Below are positions 6,818 through 13,201 of a stretch of DNA of 13,201 nucleotides, one piece after another. Made by a program: the position numbers and the translations under genes. Every line of letters begins with the position of its first letter. The first letter of the stretch is position 1. The notes under the pieces are model-generated. The model was given only the letters and a program-made list of their open reading frames with translations. It was not told the origin of the DNA and made no database searches. The DNA comes from an uncultured Clostridia bacterium (GTDB taxonomy: Bacteria; Bacillota; Clostridia; Oscillospirales; Acutalibacteraceae): the NCBI GenBank assembly GCA_944382025.1, contig CALWMQ010000151.1, forward strand, positions 1 to 13,201, given 5' to 3'.

Positions 6818-8014
6818 ATGTCATTTGACGAAATCATCGACCGCCGCCACACCAATTCCCTTAAGTACGATTTCAAGGCTGAAAATGGCATGCCGGAGGA
6901 TGTGCTGCCCATGTGGGTAGCGGACATGGATTTCCGCTGCCCGGAGGCCGTAACCCAGGCACTGGAAAAGGCTGCCCGTCACGGTATTTTCGGATACAGT
7001 GAGGCGGAACCGGGCTATTTCGATGCCATTCACGCCTGGTTTTCTTCCCATTATGGGTGGGAGGTACGGCCTGAGTGGCTGGTGAAAACCCCAGGCGTGG
7101 TATATGCCTTGGCAGCCTGTGTCCGGGCCTTTACCCGGGAAGGAGACGCGGTACTGATCCAGCAGCCGGTCTATTATCCCTTTGCCCAGGTGGTTCAGGA
7201 TAATGGGAGAAGGCTGGTGAATTGCCCCCTGCTGTACGAAAACCGCCGTTACCGGATGGATTTTGACGCGCTGGAGGAGACGATCCGCCGGGAGGGCATC
7301 CGCCTGACCATGCTGTGCAACCCTCATAATCCGGTTGGACGGGTGTGGACTAAGGAGGAGCTGGCCCGGTTAGGGGATATCTGCCTGCGGCATGGGGTAA
7401 CCATCGTATCGGACGAAATCCATGCGGATTTTGCCCATACAGGTCACCAACATGTCCCCATGGCCAGTATCAGCGGCGCCCTGGCCCGCCAGACCGTAAC
7501 CTGTACCGCCCCCAGCAAGACGTTTAATCTGGCGGGGCTTCAGGTGTCCAATATCTGGATCCCGGATGAGGAAAAGCGGCGGCTGTTCCGCCGGGAAATG
7601 GACAAGACCGGCTACAGCCTGGTGAATGGGCTGGGGCTGGTGGCTGCCCGGGCGGCCTATGAGCAGGGGGAAGAATGGCTCAGGGAAGTGAAAGCCTATA
7701 TGGAGGGCAATGTGGACTTTTTCCGGGATTTTCTCCGGATCCACCTGCCCCATGCCCATCTGGTAGAGCCGGAAGGAACCTATTTGCTTTGGGTGGATTT
7801 CCGGGACTACGGCCTGACACACGAGGATCTGAACCAGCGGCTGATTCGGGACGCCCGGTTGTGGCTGGATGACGGATCGATCTTTGGAAATGCCGGGGAC
7901 GGTTTCCAGCGGTTTAATATCGCCTGTCCCCGTGAGGTGCTCCGGGAGGCCTGTACCCGCCTGGCGCTGGCGTTCCGGAAGCTGGACGAAGAACTGGCGG
8001 GCCGGTCGGCATAA
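6818..8014 (+). CDS. patB: PLP-dependent C-S lyase / aminotransferase, MalY/PatB family
   Basis: Fold-type I aminotransferase-like enzyme. Members of this family cleave cystathionine or other cysteine S-conjugates to pyruvate, ammonia and a thiol (cystathionine beta-lyase); E. coli MalY also acts as a regulator. From the ATG at 6818 it has 398 residues, the usual length. Seen motifs: N-terminal FDEIIDRRHTNSLKYD and MWVADMDF typical of MalY/PatB; QQPVYYPF with the ring-stacking Tyr120; CNPHNPVGRVW (167-177); SDEIHADF with Asp199, which pairs with the pyridine nitrogen; SKTFNLAG with the Schiff-base Lys234; and a C-terminal NIACPR with the carboxylate-binding Arg372. Catalytic residues look complete. 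It lies co-directionally after the peptide importer, so release of thiols from imported peptide-derived S-conjugates is a possible job. The symbol is by family; whether its main substrate is cystathionine is not shown. Confidence 0.9.
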   Translation: MSFDEIIDRRHTNSLKYDFKAENGMPEDVLPMWVADMDFRCPEAVTQALEKAARHGIFGYSEAEPGYFDAIHAWFSSHYGWEVRPEWLVKTPGVVYALAACVRAFTREGDAVLIQQPVYYPFAQVVQDNGRRLVNCPLLYENRRYRMDFDALEETIRREGIRLTMLCNPHNPVGRVWTKEELARLGDICLRHGVTIVSDEIHADFAHTGHQHVPMASISGALARQTVTCTAPSKTFNLAGLQVSNIWIPDEEKRRLFRREMDKTGYSLVNGLGLVAARAAYEQGEEWLREVKAYMEGNVDFFRDFLRIHLPHAHLVEPEGTYLLWVDFRDYGLTHEDLNQRLIRDARLWLDDGSIFGNAGDGFQRFNIACPREVLREACTRLALAFRKLDEELAGRSA

Positions 8015-8068
8015 GGGATTCGAGGATTATCCATCCCAGGTACCGGTTTGAAACATAATGATAAAATC

Positions 8069-8115
8069 AATCCCGCGCCGGAAGGCTTTGTCAAAGCCTT
8101 CCGGCGCGGGATTTT
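8069..8115. terminator. Bidirectional intrinsic terminator between convergent genes
   Basis: A perfect inverted repeat with 22-base arms (8069-8090 and 8092-8113), realistically a long stem (ATCCCGCGCCGG, then AAGGCTT) with a five-base loop. On the + strand it is followed by TTTT, ending the C-S lyase transcript. On the - strand it is followed by ATTGATTTT, ending the RibF-HAD transcript. The arrangement of converging genes on both sides fits a shared terminator. Confidence 0.92.
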
Positions 8116-8164
8116 AGCGTTTGGCTGAAGGAAACGGATACCGTATAGCCATTTCCGTCGGAGA

Positions 8165-9820
8165 TTACAGGATGTCCAGCAGTTCTTTCAGGTTGCGGAT
8201 TTCCGATACCCCAGCGGGACAGGCGTCCCGGCCGAAAACATTGATATAAATGGGACGCATCCCGGCAGACTGGGCGCCCTGAACGTCATTGACGGGATGA
8301 TCTCCTACGTATACGCAGCTCTCACAGGCTACGCCCAGCCGGGCGGCGGCACGGCGGAAGATTTCCGGATCTGGCTTGTGAACCCGTTCATCTCCTGAAA
8401 CCATGCACTCATCCACCAGCGGGCGGAGCCCCGCCACATCCAGTTTCCGGTTCTGTTGGATGGAGGGGCCGTTGGTGATGATACCCAGCTTGTATCCCCG
8501 CAGCCGCAGAGCTTCCAGGACAGGGCGGGCCTCCGGAAAGAGAGTGGAATATTCAGGGAACCGGAACTGGAATTCCCGGTAAATATCCCCCACTTCCGGC
8601 GCGTCCCGCCAGTCCCAGTCCTCGATCAGCCGGGAAAAATAGTCAATATAATTGACATAGCCGTTGTTGTTCCGTTCCAGCATTTCCTGGGCGCGCTGTT
8701 CTTTCTGTTCCCGAGTCAGCTGTGGAAAGTATTTTTCCAGGAAATAGGCGCAGAATTGCAGAAAGGCTACCGGGCGGTTCTGAAGAGTATCGTCGAAATC
8801 AAACAGGATGGCTTGTATGCCGGCATCCTTTTTCCCCAGCACAGCCCGGCGGGCTTCCCGTTCATCCCGGAGAATCTGCTTTTGCAGTTCCTCTACCGAG
8901 GAGAATTTCTGTTCCGGCCGAAGAAATTTAACCAGGGTAACCGGCACGCTTTTGCCGTACAGATCGCCGTTAAAGCCGGAGATCCAGGTTTCGGCCAAAG
9001 GCCCCTCCGCCCCCACAGTAGGACGGATGCCCACATTGGTAACCCCATGGGTGACCCGGCCGTCCACCTCAACGCTGGAAGCGTATACGCCGAATCGAGG
9101 CCGGACAAAATGTTCCGGGAGAGGCTGGTTGATGGTGGGTGTGCCCAGCAGGCGTCCCAGTTTCTGTCCGCCTACGACGGTGAAATCCAGGGTGAAAGGC
9201 CGCCCCAGCAGGCGGGAAGCCTGCTGGATATCCCCGTCTTCGATCAGGCGGCGGATACGGCTGGCGCTGACAGGCTGTCCGTCGACTTCCACGGCGGGAA
9301 CGGTAATCACCTGGATGCCATACGGAGCACACAGCTTGGTCAGGAGCTGGGCATCTCCCGAGCCGCCTTTTCCGAAGCGGTAATTGAAGCCGCAGCATAC
9401 CCGTCGGGCATTCAGCCCTTTAAACAGCACCTGTTCCACAAAGGGTTCGGGGGGCATACCCCTGAGCCGGGCGAAATCGGCCTGGATCAGTTCCTCCACC
9501 CCGAGGGACTCCAGGGCTTTCAGCTTTTGGGCAGGGGTAATCAGTTCCCAGGCGTTGGATTTGTTCATAGCCCAGGGGGGCTGAAGGAAGGTAAACACGG
9601 CCGAGGTCAGGAATTCCGACAGCCGGCTCTGCCCATGGGAATCCGGACAGACCGTATCCTGCGGTACCCCGGTAGCGTGGGAAATCACCGCCCGATGGCC
9701 TAAGTGGACCCCGTCAAAGATGCCCAGGGCGATAGACCGAGGATGCCGGGGAGGAGCTGTCGCTTCCTGGGCGCTGGGAAAGGCAAAAAGATCCGGCTGC
9801 CACGTATATTGATGTATCAT
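8165..9820 (-). CDS. ribF: Three-domain fusion: FAD synthetase - riboflavin kinase - HAD phosphatase
   Basis: The first about 325 residues form a complete bifunctional RibF. The nucleotidyltransferase domain has GIFDGVHLGH (33-42), CGFNYRFGKGGSGD (143-156) and SASRIRR (185-191). The riboflavin kinase domain has GRLLGTPTIN (222-231, the PTxN ATP/flavin motif) and AETWI with the expected catalytic Glu277, then GDLYGK. These convert riboflavin to FMN and FMN to FAD. RibF proteins normally end at about 310 residues. Here a short linker leads into a full HAD-IA phosphatase (about 335-551): DFDDT with nucleophile Asp341 and Asp343, a helical cap (about 355-440), TNG with Thr449, Lys482 in HKPDPEIF, and VGDHPVND with Asp507 and Asp512. 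All four HAD motifs are present. Candidate substrates are FMN, the riboflavin-pathway phosphate intermediate dephosphorylated by YigB/YcsE-type HADs, or a nucleotide as in YjjG relatives. A ribosome binding site AGGAAAGGA lies 10 bases upstream of the start. Confidence 0.93.
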   Translation of the reverse strand: MIHQYTWQPDLFAFPSAQEATAPPRHPRSIALGIFDGVHLGHRAVISHATGVPQDTVCPDSHGQSRLSEFLTSAVFTFLQPPWAMNKSNAWELITPAQKLKALESLGVEELIQADFARLRGMPPEPFVEQVLFKGLNARRVCCGFNYRFGKGGSGDAQLLTKLCAPYGIQVITVPAVEVDGQPVSASRIRRLIEDGDIQQASRLLGRPFTLDFTVVGGQKLGRLLGTPTINQPLPEHFVRPRFGVYASSVEVDGRVTHGVTNVGIRPTVGAEGPLAETWISGFNGDLYGKSVPVTLVKFLRPEQKFSSVEELQKQILRDEREARRAVLGKKDAGIQAILFDFDDTLQNRPVAFLQFCAYFLEKYFPQLTREQKEQRAQEMLERNNNGYVNYIDYFSRLIEDWDWRDAPEVGDIYREFQFRFPEYSTLFPEARPVLEALRLRGYKLGIITNGPSIQQNRKLDVAGLRPLVDECMVSGDERVHKPDPEIFRRAAARLGVACESCVYVGDHPVNDVQGAQSAGMRPIYINVFGRDACPAGVSEIRNLKELLDIL

Positions 9821-9847
9821 AAAGTCCGTTTCCTTTCCTGAGAGGGA

Positions 9848-10999
9848 TTAACGGGGCTGTTCCCGCAGTTCCCGGAGTATCCGGGCCACTGTCTGCCGCT
9901 GCCCCTCTGTCATATCCTTGCCGTATATGTCGTGAAAAAAAGCCGCGAACAGTTCCTCTTCTGATTCCTGGGGTTTTGCGGGGGGAACGGGTCCCATATG
10001 GGGGCCGGCTGCCCCGGCGGCAGATTCCACATGCAGCAGGTTGGGATACACCTGCCGCAGCCGGGCGGCGGGATCCAGTACCGGGCCGCCGGTGAGAACC
10101 GCCCAGATATAATCTTCCCGCGCGGGATCCTGCGCTCCGGCCCGGGTCAGTTCCTCCAGTGTTCCCTCTATCCGGCGCAGGTCATGGAGTGGAGTGAGAG
10201 GGATCTGTTCCCATTCTATCCGCCCCTTTTCCCGGAGAGTTACCACGGTAAAGGATTTTTGATGGTCAGCCTCAGACAAGGAGTATTTCAAGGGGGAACC
10301 CGCGTACCGAACCCATTCCTCACCGATTTTCTGGGCCTGATGCAGATGGCCCAGGGCTACATAATCGAACCCCTGGAATAACGCGGCGTCTACCTGGTCG
10401 CTGCCACCCACCGAAAGGGTTTCGGAATCGCAGCAGTCCGGCTGGCGGCCGCCAGCTGTAACAAACTGGTGGGCTACCAGCACATTGCGTTCATCCGGCC
10501 TGTCCGGAAGCCGCCGGCTGCCATCCGCGGCCAGGGCCGCCTCTACCGCCGACTGGGTATCGTTCACCGGTACTTCCAGCTGCTGGCGGACCATCACCGG
10601 GCGGAGGAACGGCAGCAGGTAGATATGGACCGGGCCATACGTATCGGTCAAGGTAACCTGTTCCACCCGTCCGCTATAGGTTCCGGCAATGTGGATACCC
10701 CGGCGGGAAAAAATCCGGCTGCCGAATTGCAGCCGTTCCGGGGAATCATGGTTGCCGGATACCGCCAGGACGGGGATCCCTTCCTGATTGGCGGCGCCCA
10801 GAAATTCATCCAGCAATTCCACCGCGTCTACCGGCGGTACCGACCGGTCATAGATATCCCCCGCCAGGAGGATAGCGTCTATGGCCTGGCATTTGGCGTA
10901 TTGGATGATCTGGTCCAGGATGTTTCGCTGTTCCGGGAGCATGGATACTTCCATGACGCTTTTGCCCAGGTGCAGATCGCTGAGATGCAGGAGTTTCAC
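9848..10999 (-). CDS. sbcD: DNA repair nuclease subunit SbcD (Mre11-type metallophosphoesterase)
   Basis: Nuclease subunit that with the SbcC ATPase forms the SbcCD complex, cutting hairpins and protein-blocked DNA ends. From the GTG at 10999 it has 383 residues, normal for SbcD. Metal-binding motifs are all visible: SDLHLG (Asp8, His10), LAGDIYDRS (Asp48), SGNHDSPERL (Asn83, His84, Asp85), VAHQF (His177) and ALGHLHQAQ (His218, His220). The GTG is preferred because GGAAAGGGG lies 8 bases upstream and the N-terminus becomes the family-typical short KLLHLSDLHLG. The in-frame ATG at 11110 falls inside the promoter -10 box and would add 37 non-family residues. The usual partner gene sbcC is not next to it: 27 bases downstream is the RibF-HAD fusion. 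Upstream is a gap and then an unrelated gene with its own terminator. Confidence 0.92.
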   Translation of the reverse strand: MKLLHLSDLHLGKSVMEVSMLPEQRNILDQIIQYAKCQAIDAILLAGDIYDRSVPPVDAVELLDEFLGAANQEGIPVLAVSGNHDSPERLQFGSRIFSRRGIHIAGTYSGRVEQVTLTDTYGPVHIYLLPFLRPVMVRQQLEVPVNDTQSAVEAALAADGSRRLPDRPDERNVLVAHQFVTAGGRQPDCCDSETLSVGGSDQVDAALFQGFDYVALGHLHQAQKIGEEWVRYAGSPLKYSLSEADHQKSFTVVTLREKGRIEWEQIPLTPLHDLRRIEGTLEELTRAGAQDPAREDYIWAVLTGGPVLDPAARLRQVYPNLLHVESAAGAAGPHMGPVPPAKPQESEEELFAAFFHDIYGKDMTEGQRQTVARILRELREQPR

Positions 11000-11007
11000 A
11001 GGGCCGG

Positions 11008-11016
11008 CCCCTTTCC
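11008..11016 (-). promoter_or_regulatory. Ribosome binding site for sbcD
   Basis: Read on the - strand, GGAAAGGGG lies 8 bases before the GTG start at 10999. The spacer contains the palindrome GGGCCGGCCC (11001-11010), which overlaps the end of the site and might reduce access to it. Confidence 0.55.
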
Positions 11017-11108
11017 ATGGTGGTTGATCTATTCCCGTGCCCGGCGGGATGGAGACCGCCTGGCGGCCAGTTGCCGCGGGGGAAACGGGTACAGGAGATA
11101 ATAGAATC

Positions 11109-11135
11109 ATTATACCACATCCCCGGCCGGTTTAA
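11109..11135 (-). promoter_or_regulatory. Extended -10 promoter for the sbcD-ribF/HAD unit
   Basis: On the - strand TGGTATAAT is a perfect TATAAT (11114 down to 11109) with the extended TGn element just upstream. A TTTTAA/TTTAAA-like -35 lies 16-17 bases further upstream and is poor, which is common for extended -10 promoters. The predicted transcript start is near 11102, leaving a leader of about 100 bases before the GTG at 10999. Confidence 0.7.
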
Positions 11136-11367
11136 AAGGAAAGAAACCCGAAAACCGTGACTGGGGCAATGGTTCCTCATAGAGGACTGTCTGAAACAGC
11201 CAGATGGGAGAAGGAAAGGGCCGCCGGTGCTGCCGGGAAAGGGATGAGGGGAGAGAAATAGGGGGGCGTAAAGACGTAAAAGATTATTGCGCGCTATGGG
11301 GAAATGCCGGAGGCGGATGGGAATGAGCGGTCCCGGCAAAGGGAAACGGCGTGCCTCAAAAAGGGGA
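11136..11367. other. Gene-free gap, purine-rich on the + strand
   Basis: Between the sbcD promoter and the terminator of the oxidoreductase gene I see no convincing gene. From about 11196 to 11367 the + strand is markedly rich in G and A (runs such as GGGAGAAGGAAAGGG and GAGGGGAGAGAAATAGGGGGG). There is a small CTGT/ACAG stem near 11187-11200 and a short near-repeat GCGTAAAGACGTAAAAGA near 11266-11284. No known RNA family was recognised. Confidence 0.3.
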
Positions 11368-11400
11368 GATCCCGGAACAGGATGTACCGGTTCCGGGATC
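11359..11400 (-). terminator. Intrinsic terminator of the FAD-Rieske gene
   Basis: Perfect 11-base arms GATCCCGGAAC (11368-11378) and GTTCCGGGATC (11390-11400) flank an 11-base loop. On the - strand the stem is followed by TCCCCTTTTT. It begins one base after the stop codon at 11402-11404, so it closes that transcript and separates it from sbcD. Confidence 0.85.
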
Positions 11401-11401
11401 G

Positions 11402-12952
11402 TTAACGAGCGGTATCTTGGGGATGACCCGCCGGCAGGGTGGGACGGGATAATTCCCGCTGGGCAGGGTCGTTGAGCAGTCGTCCCGTATAATCGAACCG
11501 GGATCCATGGCAGGGGCAGTCCCAGGATTTTTCATCCCGGTTCCAGCTGAGGACGCAGCCTAAATGGGGGCAAATGGGGTTCACGGTATGGATGACCTGC
11601 TCTTCATCCTTATAGACCCCTACCCGGCGTCCGTCTACGGCAATTAACCGGCCTTCACCAGGCTGGAGATTGGCCGCGGTTGCCTCCGGCAGCCGGATAT
11701 ACGCCCCGATATACCGTTTCATCATATCCCCGGTTTCTATAAAAAAGCTTTTGGCTTTCAGGCCTGGATCGAAACGGGAGGGGGAGAATACGGCTTTTTG
11801 AGGATGTTCCCGGCCAGTAACGGCTTCGCTGAGGATATCGGCGGCTGCCATGCTGGAGGTCATCCCCCATTTATTGAAGCCGGTAGCTATATATACCCGG
11901 CTGGCTACCTCCCCATCCAATTGGCGGTACCGGCCGATATAGGGGATCCCGTCATGGGTCATACAGTCCTGGGCAGACCAGCGGGCCTGTTCCGTCATCT
12001 GGGGATACCAGGCGCTGGCCTTGGCCCGCAGGCGCTGGAAATGATATTGGGTACCCTGGTGGCCGGTTTTATGGCTGGCGCCTCCCAGGAGAAGTCCGGT
12101 TTCACCGTCAGCCATACGGCATGGGCGGAACGAATAGCCGCCGCTGCCGGCCCCCCAGTACAAATCCCGGATAGAGGGGACGCCGCTCAGGGCCAACACA
12201 TAGGACCGTTCCTGCCAGATACGGGCAAAGTACAGACCGGGCTTATCCATCAGGGGATAATGGGAAGCCAATATGACCGTATCGGAACGGATTGTGCCGC
12301 GGCTGGTATGGATTTCGCCCTGGGCCTGTCCGGGCTCATGGGGATATACCCGGGTATGGGGCAGCAGCTGAACCCCTTTTTCACTCAGATAGCGTACCAG
12401 GGCGGTGGCCAGCTTCAGGGGATGAACCCGTGCCTGGGAGTCCATGCGTACCGCGGTGGTGACAGGAAAAGGCAGTTCGGTCTGTACCGTTACGGAGACC
12501 GGGAGTCCTATTTTCCGGCAGGCGGCCGCTTCCGATTCCACAGCGGCGGCCCCGGCGCCGTCTGCCGCGTAGACATAGGAGCTGCAGCGGCTGAATTCAC
12601 AGTCCGTATCCAGCAGGGCGTTGAGACGGGCGAACTCCTCTCCCGCGTCTTGATTAGCCTTGGCGTATTGCCCGGCTTTTTCCGGCCCTAACCCGTCCAG
12701 AAGCCGATGGTAAATCAAGCCGTGCTGGACGGTAATTTTAGCGGTGGTATGAGCGGTTACCCCAGAACAAAAATCCCCGGCTTCCGCCACGGCTACGCTG
12801 TGAACCCCTTTTTCCACCAGTCTCCAGGCAGTCAGCAGGCCGCATAGCCCGCCGCCTACGATGAGCACATCGCAGGCCAAGCCATCTATGGCGTGATCCG
12901 GGCAGGGGGATTCCGGCATGCCGGCCTGCATCCATAAAGAGGGATGATCCAT
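11402..12952 (-). CDS. FAD-dependent oxidoreductase with C-terminal Rieske [2Fe-2S] domain (YhfW type)
   Basis: A 516-residue two-domain redox protein. The N-terminal part is a DAO/glycine-oxidase-like flavoenzyme: DVLIVGGGLCG with the dinucleotide-binding Gly33-x-Gly35-x-x-Gly38 and Glu57 for the ribose, then a substrate/FAD domain to about residue 400 with TGFNKWGMTSS near its end. After the segment SPSRF, a linker leads to a bc1-type Rieske domain: Cys461-x-His463 and Cys479-x-x-His482 as cluster ligands, and Cys466 and Cys481 positioned for the stabilising disulfide. This order matches B. subtilis YhfW, whose substrate is unknown to me; electrons presumably pass between flavin and cluster. 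No signal peptide or membrane segment is clear, so it is probably cytoplasmic. GAGGAG lies 5 bases before the start. It is monocistronic in this window, with its own terminator. Confidence 0.9.
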   Translation of the reverse strand: MDHPSLWMQAGMPESPCPDHAIDGLACDVLIVGGGLCGLLTAWRLVEKGVHSVAVAEAGDFCSGVTAHTTAKITVQHGLIYHRLLDGLGPEKAGQYAKANQDAGEEFARLNALLDTDCEFSRCSSYVYAADGAGAAAVESEAAACRKIGLPVSVTVQTELPFPVTTAVRMDSQARVHPLKLATALVRYLSEKGVQLLPHTRVYPHEPGQAQGEIHTSRGTIRSDTVILASHYPLMDKPGLYFARIWQERSYVLALSGVPSIRDLYWGAGSGGYSFRPCRMADGETGLLLGGASHKTGHQGTQYHFQRLRAKASAWYPQMTEQARWSAQDCMTHDGIPYIGRYRQLDGEVASRVYIATGFNKWGMTSSMAAADILSEAVTGREHPQKAVFSPSRFDPGLKAKSFFIETGDMMKRYIGAYIRLPEATAANLQPGEGRLIAVDGRRVGVYKDEEQVIHTVNPICPHLGCVLSWNRDEKSWDCPCHGSRFDYTGRLLNDPAQRELSRPTLPAGHPQDTAR

Positions 12953-12956
12953 ATAT

Positions 12957-12963
12957 TCTCCTC
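12957..12963 (-). promoter_or_regulatory. Ribosome binding site for the FAD-Rieske gene
   Basis: GAGGAGA on the - strand, about 4-5 bases before the ATG at 12952, with a clear AT-rich context. It supports the chosen start. Confidence 0.7.
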
Positions 12964-12970
12964 GATTCTT

Positions 12971-12997
12971 TTTATATTGTTAGGAGGTACGGTCCTA
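12971..12997 (-). promoter_or_regulatory. Possible promoter and operator of the FAD-Rieske gene
   Basis: On the - strand TATAAA (12976 down to 12971) could be a -10 box, giving a leader of about 12 bases. No good -35 is found. Instead an inverted repeat TAGGA-7 bases-TCCTA (12981-12997) occupies the spacer and -35 region, where a regulator could bind. Both calls are tentative. Confidence 0.3.
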
Positions 12998-13201
12998 CCG
13001 GGCTTATCGGCAGGCAGAGCGCCAAAGAAGCCCCCCGGTCACAAGGCCGCACGATAAAGTTTTGCCCGCTTTTTAAAAGGGGATGGAATACCGGGGCAAC
13101 ATCCCGGGCTGTCCTCTGCGGAGAGGGGGATCGAGTCAAAAGAAGCGCGTGACGAACGGGCACTTCCCGTCAGATAGTCAGGGTTGTGTGTTTTACTGCT
13201 T
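12998..13201. other. Right-edge stretch without a convincing gene
   Basis: I see no supported coding region here. Minor structures are CCGGG/CCCGG (near 13090-13108), CCTCT/AGAGG (near 13112-13127), ACGGG/CCCGT (near 13155-13170) and a GTCAG-ATA-GTCAG direct repeat near 13169-13181. A 63-codon open frame on the - strand (12972-13163) has no ribosome binding site or family character. The region is probably upstream regulatory DNA, or the end of a gene beyond the window. Confidence 0.3.

Noticed and set aside
6660..6920. 86-codon frame spanning the gap and start of the C-S lyase
   Set aside because: It overlaps the lyase coding start in another frame and has no ribosome binding site; its translation is Arg/Pro-rich shadow-like sequence.
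8456..9703. 415-codon open frame on the + strand opposite RibF-HAD
   Set aside because: It mirrors the codon pattern of the true gene. The - strand protein contains every RibF and HAD motif; the + strand product shows none.
11798..12691. 297-codon open frame on the + strand opposite the FAD-Rieske gene
   Set aside because: Antisense shadow without recognisable domain or ribosome binding site.
13066..13083. CCCGCTTTTTAAAAGGGG as a possible terminator
   Set aside because: The stem is short and bulged with almost no loop, and no T tract follows outside the stem.
12972..13163. 63-codon open frame on the - strand near the right edge
   Set aside because: No ribosome binding site, no recognisable family, and it would end at the putative promoter of the FAD-Rieske gene.
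1..13201. Defence island, CRISPR array, mobile element or riboswitch
   Set aside because: I looked for transposase or integrase motifs, regular repeats, Cas-like proteins and familiar riboswitch cores, and found none.

Overview
The window looks like a chromosomal segment from a Gram-positive, fairly GC-rich member of the Clostridia. The Oscillospirales/Ruminococcaceae-like lineages would fit, but this is inferred from gene style rather than from any marker gene. The clues are a lipoprotein-type transporter binding protein, GGAGG-type ribosome binding sites, tight operons with start/stop overlaps, a bifunctional RibF, a PatB/MalY-type C-S lyase and a YhfW-type FAD-Rieske protein. No rRNA, tRNA, CRISPR array, insertion sequence or phage gene is visible.

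Left half (1-8014, + strand). The window opens inside a gene whose 3' end resembles the FMN-binding split-barrel/pyridoxamine-phosphate-oxidase superfamily. Nine bases later begins a complete five-gene peptide (Opp/Dpp-type) ABC importer: lipoprotein binding protein (494-2386), permease B (2452-3450), permease C (3450-4484), ATPase D (4601-5641) and ATPase F (5634-6629). The B/C and D/F pairs overlap. A strong hairpin follows the binding-protein gene, and three small hairpins lie between C and D; both look like intercistronic mRNA-processing or stability elements. About 190 bases after the operon comes a PLP-dependent C-S lyase/aminotransferase of the MalY/PatB family. The arrangement suggests uptake of peptides followed by cleavage of sulfur amino acids, but this link is inference.

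Centre (8015-8164). A 22-bp perfect inverted repeat between converging genes is a strong bidirectional terminator.

Right half (8165-12952, - strand). Reading leftward, sbcD (GTG start at 10999, promoter at about 11114) is followed after 27 bases by a three-domain gene. That gene joins FAD synthetase, riboflavin kinase and a complete HAD phosphatase in one 551-residue protein, and it is the most unusual gene here. Further right is a separate transcription unit with its own terminator, encoding a 516-residue FAD-dependent oxidoreductase with a C-terminal Rieske [2Fe-2S] domain.

The last 249 bases carry no convincing gene. Several proteins here use or make flavins (the likely FMN-binding protein, RibF-HAD and the FAD-Rieske enzyme), but nothing in the sequence proves they act together. 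I found no clear sign of a wholly new multi-gene system. The RibF-HAD fusion is the best candidate for unusual biochemistry.
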